From Hyphomicrobiales bacterium (GTDB lineage Bacteria > Pseudomonadota > Alphaproteobacteria > Rhizobiales > Phreatobacteraceae), in NCBI GenBank assembly GCA_017304475.1, contig JAFKKV010000016.1, forward strand, positions 124,001-188,000: a stretch of 64,000 nucleotides of DNA, in the 5' to 3' direction. A program made the translations under genes and the position numbers. The number at the start of each line of letters is the position of its first letter. The first letter of the stretch is position 1. The notes under the pieces are model-generated. The model was not told the origin of the DNA. It searched no databases and was given only the letters and a program-made list of their open reading frames with translations. Shown one piece after another: positions 7,376 through 15,314 of the stretch.

Positions 7376-9156
7376 CCGCCCAGGCCGCCGGCGCCCTGCC
7401 CTTCCCGGTCGCCGCGCGCGGCATCGCCAAGACGTTCCGGCGCGACACCGGCGAGATCGTCAAGGCGCTGGACGGCATTTCGTTCGAAGCCAGGGCCGGC
7501 AGCCTGACCGCGCTGGTCGGCCCGGACGGCGCCGGCAAGACGACATTGCTGCGCCTTACCGCCGGGCTGATGAAGGCCGAGGCCGGGACGCTCTCGGTGC
7601 TCGGCATCGACGTCGCCGCCGATCCCCAGGCCGTGCAGGACCGCATTGGCTACATGCCGCAGAAATTCGGCCTCTACGAAGACCTGACGGTGCAGGAAAA
7701 CCTCGATCTCTATGCCGACCTGCACGGGGTGACGGCGGCCGAACGCCAGGCGATCTATCCCCGGCTGATGGAGATGACCGCACTCGGCCGGTTCACCACG
7801 CGGCCGGCCGGCAAATTGTCCGGCGGCATGAAGCAGAAGCTCGGCCTCGCCTGCACATTGGTGCGCGCCCCCGCGCTGCTGCTGCTCGACGAGCCGACGG
7901 TCGGTGTCGACCCCCTGTCGCGCCGCGAACTCTGGGAGATCGTCACCCGGCTGGTGCGCGAGGATGGGCTGACCGTCATCGTCAGCACCTCCTATCTCGA
8001 CGAGGCCGAATTCTGCGACCATGCCGTGGTCATGCATGCCGGCCAGGTGCTGGCCCAGGGCAAGCCGGCCGAGATCACCGCGAGGGCCGAAGGGGCGACC
8101 TTCCTGGCGAGCGCCCCTGCCGGCATGACCGCCCGCTCGCTGCAGGCCCGGCTGTTCGTCCAGCCCGGTATCGTCGACGCGGTGCCCGAGGCCGGCCGGG
8201 TGCGCGTGGTCCGCGCCGCCGCCGACCATCCGGCTCCTCTCGCGATAGAAGGGGGGGCTCTTACGCTCGAGCCGGTTCCGGCGCGTTTCGAGGACGGCTT
8301 CATGCAGCTGTTCCGCGCCGCCGCGGAGGCGAGCGCGTCGCGCCATGCCATGACGATCGGGGGACGGCGCGCGGCCGGCGACGGCCCGGCCGTGGAGGTC
8401 CACGACCTCACCCGCCGCTTCGGCGATTTCATTGCCGTCGACAAGGTCAGTTTCAGTGTGGCGCGGGGCGAAATCTACGGCCTGCTAGGACCGAACGGCG
8501 CGGGCAAGAGCACCACGTTCCGCATGCTGTGCGGCCTCCTGGCGGCATCCGGCGGCACCTTGCGCGTCGCCGGCCAGGACCTGCGCGGCGCGCGCGCCGA
8601 GGCGCGCCGCAAGCTCGGTTATGTCGCGCAGAAATTCTCGCTCTACGGCGATCTCAGCGTCGACGAAAACCTCGATTTCTTCGCCAGCGCCTATGGTCTG
8701 CGCGGCAGCCGGAAGGCCGGACGGATCGCCTGGGCCAAGGAACAGTTCGAGCTGGCCGATTTCTCCCGCCTGCCGAGCGGCCAGTTGCCCGGCGGCTTCA
8801 AGCAGCGCCTGGCCATGGCCGCCGCGCTGCTGCACGAACCGGAAATCCTGTTCCTGGACGAGGCCACCAGCGGCGCCGATCCGCTCGCCCGGCGCGAATT
8901 CTGGGGCCGGATCACGGCCCTGTCCGAACAGGGCGTGACCGTCATCGTCACCACCCATTTCATGGAAGAGGCGGAATATTGCGACCGCGTCATCATCATG
9001 GATGCGGGCGAGGCGCTGGCTGAGGGCACCCCTGCCGAGATCCGTGCACGTGCTGCACCCCGCGAAGGCCGTGAAGCGACCATGGAGGATGCCTTCATCG
9101 CCATTGTCGAGGCGGCGCGCGCCGGGCGCGAGCCCGCTGCCAGGAGGGCGGCATGA
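7372..9156 (+). CDS. ybhF: ABC transporter ATPase with two nucleotide-binding domains (YbhF-like)
   Basis: A 594-aa cytoplasmic ATPase with two tandem ABC domains that energises the YbhS/YbhR permeases. NBD1: Walker A GPDGAGKTT (50-58), signature LSGGMKQ (149-155), Walker B LLLLDEP. NBD2: Walker A GPNGAGKST (373-381), signature LPGGFKQ, Walker B ILFLDEA. In NBD1 the switch (H-loop) histidine is replaced by Ser207 (VSTSYLDEAE), whereas NBD2 keeps it (VTTHFMEEAE), so the two sites are probably not equivalent. A linker of about 100 residues joins the domains. It overlaps ybhG by 4 nt and ybhS by 4 nt. Confidence 0.93.
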   Translation: MTAQAAGALPFPVAARGIAKTFRRDTGEIVKALDGISFEARAGSLTALVGPDGAGKTTLLRLTAGLMKAEAGTLSVLGIDVAADPQAVQDRIGYMPQKFGLYEDLTVQENLDLYADLHGVTAAERQAIYPRLMEMTALGRFTTRPAGKLSGGMKQKLGLACTLVRAPALLLLDEPTVGVDPLSRRELWEIVTRLVREDGLTVIVSTSYLDEAEFCDHAVVMHAGQVLAQGKPAEITARAEGATFLASAPAGMTARSLQARLFVQPGIVDAVPEAGRVRVVRAAADHPAPLAIEGGALTLEPVPARFEDGFMQLFRAAAEASASRHAMTIGGRRAAGDGPAVEVHDLTRRFGDFIAVDKVSFSVARGEIYGLLGPNGAGKSTTFRMLCGLLAASGGTLRVAGQDLRGARAEARRKLGYVAQKFSLYGDLSVDENLDFFASAYGLRGSRKAGRIAWAKEQFELADFSRLPSGQLPGGFKQRLAMAAALLHEPEILFLDEATSGADPLARREFWGRITALSEQGVTVIVTTHFMEEAEYCDRVIIMDAGEALAEGTPAEIRARAAPREGREATMEDAFIAIVEAARAGREPAARRAA

Positions 9157-10286
9157 CCATCCCGCTCAAACCGGCGGCGCTCGGCCGGATGATGGCGCTG
9201 ATCCGCAAGGAGACCTATCAGGTGTTCCGCGACCCGAGCAGCATCGCCATCGGCATCATCATGCCCATGCTCCTGCTGGTGCTGTTCGGCTACGGCCTGT
9301 CCTTCGACGTGAAGAACCTGCCGGTGGCGATCGTCACCGAGGAAAGCTCGGCGGAGGCCAGCGGCGCCGCCTCGGGCTTCCGGCTGTCGGACTATTTCAA
9401 TGCGGTGCCGGTCAAGACCATGGCGGAGGCCGAACGGCTGATGCTGACGCGCACCGTCAACGCCATCGTGCGCATTCCGCCGGACTTCGCCCGCAACGCG
9501 GCCCTCGGCCAGGCCGAGATCCAGGTCCTGGTGCATGGCACCGACGCCAATACCGCGCGCATCGCGCTCGCCTATGCGCAAGGCGCGGTGGCGAGCTGGC
9601 AGGCGCGCGAGAGTGCCCGCGGCAATCCGCAGGCCGGAGCATCGATCGCCATCGAACCGCGCATCTGGTTCAACGAGGCCAATAACAGCAGCTATTTCCT
9701 GGTACCCGGCCTGATCGTGCTGGTGATGACGCTGATCGGCGCGCTGATGACCGCTCTTGTGGTGGCGCGCGAATGGGAACGCGGCACCTTCGAAGCGCTG
9801 TTCGTCACGCCGGTCCGGCCCATCGAAATCCTGATCGGCAAGACGGTGCCCTATTTCGTGCTCGGCATGCTGGGGCTGGCGCTCTGCGTCGCCGGCGCCA
9901 GGATGTTGTTCGGCGTGCCGCTGCGCGGCTCGCTCTTGATCCTGGTCGCCGTCTCCACGCTCTACCTGCTGGTGGCGCTCGGCATCGGGCTGTTGATCTC
10001 GTCGCTGACCAAGAACCAGTTCGTGGCGAGCCAGATCACCATGGTGGCGACCTTCCTGCCCGCCATGATGCTGTCGGGCTTCCTGTTCGACATTGCGAGC
10101 ATGCCCTGGGCGATCCAGGTGATCACCCATGTCTTCCCCGCCCGCTATTTCGTCAGCCTGTTGCAGACCTTGTTCCTGGCCGGCGACATCTGGAGCGTCA
10201 TCTGGCCCAATGCCGCGGTGCTCGCCGCCATGGCCACCTTGCTGATGGCGCTGTCGGTGCGCGCGACCCGCAAAGAGCTCGGGTGA
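9153..10286 (+). CDS. ybhS: ABC-2 type permease (YbhS-like)
   Basis: A 377-aa inner membrane permease with one N-terminal helix (VLFGYGLSFDV region), a periplasmic domain of about 150 residues and five further helices from about residue 185 onward, the standard ABC-2 layout. The conserved VAREWERGTFEALFVTPVRPIEILIGKT loop region sits between helices 2 and 3. It starts by ATGA overlap with ybhF and ends 4 bp before ybhR. It should pair with YbhR as a heterodimeric channel. In E. coli the homologous pump affects cefoperazone, chloramphenicol and Na+/Li+ tolerance; the substrate here is not known. Confidence 0.92.
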   Translation: MTIPLKPAALGRMMALIRKETYQVFRDPSSIAIGIIMPMLLLVLFGYGLSFDVKNLPVAIVTEESSAEASGAASGFRLSDYFNAVPVKTMAEAERLMLTRTVNAIVRIPPDFARNAALGQAEIQVLVHGTDANTARIALAYAQGAVASWQARESARGNPQAGASIAIEPRIWFNEANNSSYFLVPGLIVLVMTLIGALMTALVVAREWERGTFEALFVTPVRPIEILIGKTVPYFVLGMLGLALCVAGARMLFGVPLRGSLLILVAVSTLYLLVALGIGLLISSLTKNQFVASQITMVATFLPAMMLSGFLFDIASMPWAIQVITHVFPARYFVSLLQTLFLAGDIWSVIWPNAAVLAAMATLLMALSVRATRKELG

Positions 10287-10290
10287 TGCC

Positions 10291-11409
10291 ATGATCGACA
10301 CGCTGTTCCGCATCATCGCGCTGTTCCGCAAGGAACTGCTGGCCATGCTCAAGGATCCGAAAAGCCGGATCGTGCTGATCGTGCCGCCGATCATGCAATG
10401 CCTGATCTTCGGTTATGCCGCGACCTATGACCTGAACAACGTGCCCTATGCGCTGGTCGATCTTGATCGCAGCGCCACGTCGCAGGCTTTCGCCGCCCGG
10501 CTCGACGGCTCCGGCGTGTTCGTCCGGGTGGCCACGCTGACCCGGCCGGGCGATGCCGCACCGCTGGTCGACGACCGCCGGGCGCTGGTCGTGGTGACCA
10601 TCGGGCAGACCTTCGAGAAACAGCTCGAGGCCGGCCTCGCGGCGCCCCTGCAGGTGATCGTCGACGGACGCAATTCCAACACCGCCGGCACCGCGCAGGG
10701 TTATGTCGGCGCCATCGCCGCGAGCTTCGCCGAGGACTGGCGCGCCGCCCGTGGCCTGCCCGGACCGCCGGTCAAGGTGTCGACCAGGGCCTGGTTCAAT
10801 CCGGCGCTCGAGACGCGCTGGAACATGATCCCGTCGATGATCGGCATGATCACCATGATGATGACCATGATGCTCACCGCCATGTCGGTGGCGCGCGAGC
10901 GGGAGGCCGGAACCTTCGACCAGTTGCTGGTGACGCCGTTCCGGCCGAGCGAGATCATGATCGGCAAGGCCGTGCCGGCCATGCTGGTCGGGCTCAGCCA
11001 GTCGACCACCATCCTGCTGGTCGCCCAATTGTGGTTCCAGATCCCGTTCGCCGGCTCCTATCTCATGCTCTATTGCGGCTTGCTGCTGTTCCTGGCGGCG
11101 GCCGTCGGCATAGGCCTGTTCGTTTCTTCCATCGCCGCCAACATGCAGCAGGCGATGATCATGTCGTTTGTGCTGATCATGCCGTTCATGCTGCTGTCGG
11201 GGCTGACCGCGCCAGTCGGCAACATGCCGCAGGCGCTGCAATATTTCACCCTCATCAACCCGCTGCGCTACGCCATCAGCATCACCCACCAAGTCTATCT
11301 GGAGGGTGCGGGGCTGCGGCAGCTCGCCCCGGAAATGCTGGCGCTCGGCGCCATTGCCTGCGTCACCATGCCGATATCCGCCTGGATGTTCAGAAACCGC
11401 CTCGGCTGA
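10291..11409 (+). CDS. ybhR: ABC-2 type permease (YbhR-like)
   Basis: The 372-aa second ABC-2 permease of the pump, paralogous to the preceding gene. It has the same layout: helix at about 23-45, a periplasmic domain, then five C-terminal helices, with VAREREAGTFDQLLVTPF as the cytoplasmic loop motif. It begins 4 bp after the ybhS stop and is the last gene of the operon, followed by 514 bp without a gene. A methionine-rich stretch at about 188-199 is part of a membrane helix and is not a metal site on present evidence. Confidence 0.92.
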   Translation: MIDTLFRIIALFRKELLAMLKDPKSRIVLIVPPIMQCLIFGYAATYDLNNVPYALVDLDRSATSQAFAARLDGSGVFVRVATLTRPGDAAPLVDDRRALVVVTIGQTFEKQLEAGLAAPLQVIVDGRNSNTAGTAQGYVGAIAASFAEDWRAARGLPGPPVKVSTRAWFNPALETRWNMIPSMIGMITMMMTMMLTAMSVAREREAGTFDQLLVTPFRPSEIMIGKAVPAMLVGLSQSTTILLVAQLWFQIPFAGSYLMLYCGLLLFLAAAVGIGLFVSSIAANMQQAMIMSFVLIMPFMLLSGLTAPVGNMPQALQYFTLINPLRYAISITHQVYLEGAGLRQLAPEMLALGAIACVTMPISAWMFRNRLG

Positions 11410-11582
11410 CGACAGGGCTTCGAGATCTCCCGACCGATCCGCCTCGGCGCGGGAGAAAGATCGGGTGGTGCGGTTGCAACCGCATCCCCCGGTCGTCATG
11501 CCGGGACAGAGGGCAACGGGGCAGGCCTTCGTGATCCCCGGGCGCCGAGATCGGCTCGCCGGAACGAAAGGCACCGCTGACT

Positions 11583-11746
11583 CAACCCTCTCCCAGAGGG
11601 AGAGGGTGGCGCCGTCAGGCGCCGGGTGAGGGGCGTAAGCTCCCCGGACTGATACCGGCGCGCGAGCAGGTTCCGCCCTATCCGGAAATGGACGACCCCT
11701 CACCCGGCAGCTGCCGCTGCCACCCTCTCCCTCTGGGAGAGGGTTG
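11583..11746. repeat. Composite palindromic repeat, copy 1
   Basis: Two inverted REP-like units flank a spacer of about 66 bp. Each unit has a 9-bp stem CCCTCTCCC/GGGAGAGGG closed by 3 nt, then a second 6-bp stem. In the left unit the second stem is GGCGCC-gtca-GGCGCC; in the right unit it is GGCAGC-tgcc-GCTGCC. The whole element begins CAACCC and ends GGGTTG. Two further copies lie at 42595-42758 and 47744-47908 with nearly identical length. This copy sits between the end of the efflux operon and the GFA promoter. Confidence 0.9.
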
Positions 11747-11828
11747 ATTTCGTTCCGCTTTTCACTCGACCTTCCTGCGGCCCGGCACTCCATCTCCTTG
11801 CCAAGCGCGTTGGACATGGACCCTGCGA

Positions 11829-11875
11829 TTGACAGGCCGTCAGAACCCATTCTACACTTAACCCAACGGTTAAGT
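11829..11875 (+). promoter_or_regulatory. Sigma-70-like promoter with perfect operator palindrome for GFA/GST genes
   Basis: A consensus -35 TTGACA (11829-11834) is followed 18 bp later by TACACT (11853-11858). Overlapping the -10 is a perfect 8-bp inverted repeat with 4-bp spacer, ACTTAACCcaacGGTTAAGT (11856-11875). A repressor bound there would block the promoter. The downstream gene starts at 11924. No adjacent regulator gene is present, so the cognate protein is elsewhere. Arms of this TTAACC/GGTTAA type are seen with winged-helix repressors such as ArsR, but the family is a guess. Confidence 0.65.
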
Positions 11876-11923
11876 TTTCATCTAACAACCACCGGCTCCA
11901 CCCCATCCAGAAGGAACGAGCGC

Positions 11924-12373
11924 ATGAAAAGGCTTCGCCACGGCAGCTGCCACTGCGGCGCGGTGCGTTTCGAGTGTACGGTCGATCTCGCGCCGGCCGG
12001 CCAGCGCTCCGAGCCGGAATTGCCGGGCGTCTGGTGGACCTCGACCTTCCGTTGCGACTGCACCTTCTGCCTGAAGACCCGCTACTGGAAAGCCTTCGTG
12101 CAGGAGGCCGATTTCCGGCTGGTCGCCGGCGCCGATGTGCTGTCCGACTACCTGTTCGGCGGACGGGAAATCCATCATCATTTCTGCAGCCGCTGCGGCG
12201 TCCACCCCTTCGCCGGTTCCACGATGGAGCTGCTGGGCGGCGCATTCTATGCCATCAATATCGGCTGCCTGGACGATGTGACGTTCAAGGAACTGGCGGA
12301 GACGCCGATCACCTATGAAAACGGCCGCGAAGACAAGTGGAGCGTTCCACCGGCAGAGACCCGCTATCTCTAG
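11924..12373 (+). CDS. GFA (glutathione-dependent formaldehyde-activating) family protein
   Basis: A 149-aa zinc protein of the GFA/CENP-V fold. Zinc-ligand clusters are visible: SCHCGAV near residue 8, CDCTFC at about 44-49, and CSRCGVHPF at about 88-96. ATG 11924 has a good Shine-Dalgarno AAGGAA 7 nt upstream. Family members bind glutathione, formaldehyde or related thiols, and many have no proven activity. A glutathione transferase gene follows 15 bp downstream, which supports a shared glutathione-linked detoxification role. The length is typical of the family. Confidence 0.88.
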   Translation: MKRLRHGSCHCGAVRFECTVDLAPAGQRSEPELPGVWWTSTFRCDCTFCLKTRYWKAFVQEADFRLVAGADVLSDYLFGGREIHHHFCSRCGVHPFAGSTMELLGGAFYAINIGCLDDVTFKELAETPITYENGREDKWSVPPAETRYL

Positions 12374-12388
12374 GCAAGGGAGCCCGCG

Positions 12389-13015
12389 ATGAAACTCTAT
12401 TATTTCGACACGCTGAACCCGCGAAAGGCCTGTGTGGCGGCGCGCTATCTCAAGTCGCCAGTCGACTTCGTCCATGTCGATCTCAGCAAGGGCGAGAACC
12501 GCAAGCCGGATTTCCTGGCCATCAATCCCAATGGCAAGGTGCCGGCCCTGACCGATGGCGACCGGAGCCTGTGGGAGGCGGATGCCATCATGTGCTATCT
12601 CGCCGACAAGGCCGGCTCGGACATCTGGCCCCGCGACGCCAGGCAGTTCGACGTCGTCCGCTGGTTGAGCTGGAACGCCCAGCATTTCACCCGCCATGCC
12701 GGGGTTCTCTATTTCGAACATGTCATCAAGCCACGCTTCGGCCTGGGCGAGGCGAACCGTCCGGCGATCGATGAAGCCACCGGCCATCTGCGCCGGTTCG
12801 CGGCCGTGCTGAACGATCACCTGTCGACCCGGGACTGGTTGGTCGGTGACGGCCTGACGGTCGCCGATTTCGCCACGGCGGTCACTTTGCCCGATGCCGA
12901 CAAGGCACAGATCCCGCTCGTCGACTTTCCCGCCATCGGCCGCTGGCACGACCGGCTGAACCAGCTGGAAGCGTGGCGCGAGCCGTTCCCGGTGCGTGCG
13001 GAGGTCGCGGGCTGA
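12389..13015 (+). CDS. Glutathione S-transferase family protein
   Basis: A 208-aa cytoplasmic GST. The N-terminal thioredoxin-fold domain (residues 1-80) begins MKLYYFDTLNPRKACVAARYL, with NPNGKVPAL carrying the cis-proline and EADAIMCYL binding the glutathione gamma-glutamyl group. The all-helical C-terminal domain includes WLVGDGLTVADFATAV, the usual N-capping box. The potential catalytic residue is Ser/Thr/Asn around position 8-10; Tyr4 and Tyr5 are less likely. It is co-transcribed with the GFA gene. Substrate unknown. Confidence 0.9.
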   Translation: MKLYYFDTLNPRKACVAARYLKSPVDFVHVDLSKGENRKPDFLAINPNGKVPALTDGDRSLWEADAIMCYLADKAGSDIWPRDARQFDVVRWLSWNAQHFTRHAGVLYFEHVIKPRFGLGEANRPAIDEATGHLRRFAAVLNDHLSTRDWLVGDGLTVADFATAVTLPDADKAQIPLVDFPAIGRWHDRLNQLEAWREPFPVRAEVAG

Positions 13016-13084
13016 GCAATCGCAACAGGCGTCGGGACAGCCGAAGCCGCGGCGCGACGATCACAAGTCGCGCATCTGAACCTC

Positions 13085-13390
13085 TACGTCACCCCCAAGG
13101 CAAAGCAATTGCTTTGCCGGAGGCCAAGGCGAAGCCGAGGGAAAGGGGGTCCAGGAGTTGCAGAGCAATGTCCTTGCTGCGGCGAAATTAGCAAACCGGC
13201 GTCACCAGGGGGCAATTTCAAGCTCTGAAAGCGCGGCCTGTCGCCCCCTGGATCCCCTTCCCCTCGCTACGCTCGGCCGGGGATGACGTAGAGCCTATTC
13301 CGATAGTCGGCAGCTGCGCCCGAGGAGATCGTACGTCACCCCAGGCAAAGCAATTGCTTTGTCGGGGCCGAGCGCAGCGAGAGCTTCTGC
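13085..13390. repeat. Cluster of short dispersed repeats with a 20-bp palindrome
   Basis: The 407-bp gap 13016-13422 holds no gene. It has two copies of a repeat that begins ACGTCACCCC and includes the perfect palindrome GGCAAAGCAATTGCTTTGCC at 13099-13118. The copy at 13344-13363 has one mismatch. Between them, at about 13240-13290, a related segment lies inverted (ending in GGGGATGACGTAGAG). Each is followed by a tail resembling gccgagcgnagcgag. These resemble the small intergenic repeats common in Rhizobiales genomes. The second copy lies 59 bp from the stop of the ABC ATPase gene and may act as a transcript end. Confidence 0.7.
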
Positions 13391-13422
13391 CTGCGGATAG
13401 CGCAGCCCGCCAACCGGCCCCA

Positions 13423-14493
13423 TCAATCCTGCAGCACCACGGCGTGCTCCTCGCTCCAGTCGAGCCAGACCTCGTCGCCCGAGAGCCGGCTCGACGCGAT
13501 CGGGTCGACCAGCACATTGAGTTGGCGGCCCGCGCCGACCTCGATCTTCAAGGCCGTGTGATTGCCCTTGAAGATCCGCTGGGAAATCCGCCCGGCCAGT
13601 TGCTCGGCGCCGTCGCGGCGCTTGGGCGAGCAACCGATCGATTCCGGCCTGAGCGCCACCTGGACCCTGTCGCCGGTCTTGGGACGGGCGCCATTGGCCG
13701 CGGCCCGGACCGGCGTGCCCTGCCATTGCAACCGCACCATCTCGTCATCGGCGCCGTCGACGATGCAGTCGAGCAGATTAGTCTCGCCGATGAAGGTCGC
13801 GACGAAACGGCTGCGCGGCCGACCATAAAGCGTGTGCGGATCGCCGATCTGCTCGATCCGCCCCTTGTTCATCACCACGATCTGGTCGGACATGGTGATC
13901 GCTTCCTCCTGGTCGTGGGTGACGAACAGAAAGGTCTTGCCGGTCTTCTCCTGGATCGCCTTCAGCTCGATCTGCATCTGCTGGCGCAGCTTGGCGTCGA
14001 GCGCGCTGAGCGGCTCGTCGAGCAGCAGCACCTGCGGGTCCGGCGCCAGCGCCCGCATCAAGGCCACCCGCTGGCGCTGTCCGCCGGAGAGCTGCGCCGG
14101 CAGGCGATCGGCGTAGCTTTCCAGCTGCACCAGCGCCAGGAGCTCCTCGACCCGGCGATGAATGACGTCGCTCTTCTTGCCCTGCATCTCCAGGCCGAAG
14201 GCGATGTTCCGGGCGATCGTCATATGCGGGAACAGCGCATAGTCCTGGAACACGATGTTCACGTCGCGCCGGTTCGGCGGCAGATGCGTCACGTCCCGGC
14301 CGGCCAGCAGGATGCGGCCGGAATTGGGCGTCTCGAAGCCGCCCAGCATGCGCAAGGTGGTCGACTTGCCGCAACCGGACGGCCCCAGCAGCGTGACGAA
14401 CTTGCCGGGTTCGATGGTGAGATCCAGCCGGTCGACCGCGACATGCGGGCCGTAGCTGCGGGTGACGTTTTCGAAACGAACCACCGGTTCCAT
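13423..14493 (-). CDS. ABC transporter ATP-binding protein, polyamine type (PotA-like)
   Basis: The 356-aa ATPase of a polyamine/opine/2-aminoethylphosphonate-type importer. ABC domain: Walker A GPSGCGKST, Q-loop in FQDYALFPHM, signature LSGGQRQR, Walker B LLLDEPLSALD, switch His in FVTHDQEEA. A C-terminal TOBE domain covers about residues 245-356 (VALRPESIGC, FKGNHTALKIEV). The ATG at 14493 overlaps the TGA of the upstream permease by one base (TGATG). It is the last gene of a four-gene transporter set downstream of kbl-tdh. The family often carries putrescine or spermidine, but the neighbours argue for a different, amino-acid-like substrate. Confidence 0.92.
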   Translation of the reverse strand: MEPVVRFENVTRSYGPHVAVDRLDLTIEPGKFVTLLGPSGCGKSTTLRMLGGFETPNSGRILLAGRDVTHLPPNRRDVNIVFQDYALFPHMTIARNIAFGLEMQGKKSDVIHRRVEELLALVQLESYADRLPAQLSGGQRQRVALMRALAPDPQVLLLDEPLSALDAKLRQQMQIELKAIQEKTGKTFLFVTHDQEEAITMSDQIVVMNKGRIEQIGDPHTLYGRPRSRFVATFIGETNLLDCIVDGADDEMVRLQWQGTPVRAAANGARPKTGDRVQVALRPESIGCSPKRRDGAEQLAGRISQRIFKGNHTALKIEVGAGRQLNVLVDPIASSRLSGDEVWLDWSEEHAVVLQD

Positions 14494-15314
14494 CAGCGTG
14501 TCCTTGCACGGCGGGTGAGATATTCGGCGTAGAGACCGACCGCTGCCGTCACCAGCAGGATCAATGTCGCCATGGCGTTGATTTCGGGTGACATGCCGCC
14601 CTGGATCTTGGCGAAGATCAGCATGGGCAGCGTCGCCTGATAGCCGCCCAGGAAGAAGGTCCGCACGAAATCGTCGATGCTCAGAAGCGCGCAGAAGATC
14701 ATGCCGCCGACGATTGCCGGCATCAGGAACGGCAAGGTCACGCGGAAGAAGGCGACGACATTGTCGGCGCCGAGATCGCGCGCCGCGTCGACCAGGCTGC
14801 GCGGCATGGCGCGGAGCCTCGTCAGCACCATCACGACGACGAAGGGCACGGCGTGGATGGTGTGGCCGAGAATGATCGCGGCCGTGCCGGTCTGCAGGTC
14901 GATGGTGCGCACGAAGATGCGCAGCGAAATGGCGGAGATCATGCCCGGCACCACCGCCGGCAGGCAGGCGAGCGCGAAGATCACCGTGCGCATCCAGATG
15001 CCCTCGGCCTCGATCAGAAGCGCGATCCAGACACCGATAATGGTCGCGGCCAGTGTCGATGCCACCGCGATCAGCACCGAATAGCCGAAGGCGGCGAGAA
15101 ACTGCTTGTCCTGGATGACCTGGCCGTACCAGCCGAGCGTCCAGCTGTTGATCGGGAACGAAATGAAGTTCGCGTCCTTGAAGCTCATCAGCATCATGAC
15201 CGTCAGGGGCGCGAACAGGTAGAGCACGAAGGCCCAATAGGCGGCGCCGAGCGCCGTGCTGCCGGCATTGGAGAACAGGCCGCTCCTGGCCAGAAAACCG
15301 CTGTTGCGCATCAT
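14493..15314 (-). CDS. ABC transporter permease, polyamine type (PotC-like)
   Basis: A 273-aa inner membrane permease with six predicted helices. The cytoplasmic EAA loop reads DAARDLGADNVVAFFRVTLP (about residues 186-205), which contacts the ATPase. The N-terminus reads MMRNSGFLARSG. Its start overlaps the upstream permease stop by 4 nt and its stop overlaps the ATPase start, so the three genes are tightly coupled. It pairs with the following PotB-like permease as the translocation channel. Confidence 0.91.
   Translation of the reverse strand: MMRNSGFLARSGLFSNAGSTALGAAYWAFVLYLFAPLTVMMLMSFKDANFISFPINSWTLGWYGQVIQDKQFLAAFGYSVLIAVASTLAATIIGVWIALLIEAEGIWMRTVIFALACLPAVVPGMISAISLRIFVRTIDLQTGTAAIILGHTIHAVPFVVVMVLTRLRAMPRSLVDAARDLGADNVVAFFRVTLPFLMPAIVGGMIFCALLSIDDFVRTFFLGGYQATLPMLIFAKIQGGMSPEINAMATLILLVTAAVGLYAEYLTRRARTR

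Larger units (their letters stand above)
11410..11923. other. Intergenic region with dispersed repeat and GFA promoter
   Basis: This 514-bp gap contains, in order, a GC-rich tail after ybhR, a 164-bp palindromic repeat (11583-11746), and the promoter and operator of the GFA/GST pair (11829-11875). I see no protein gene in the rest. Confidence 0.6.

Noticed and set aside
11583-11746. CRISPR-like or insertion sequence interpretation of the palindromic repeat
   Set aside because: There are no regularly spaced repeats with variable spacers and no transposase gene; the paired inverted units fit a REP/BIME family.
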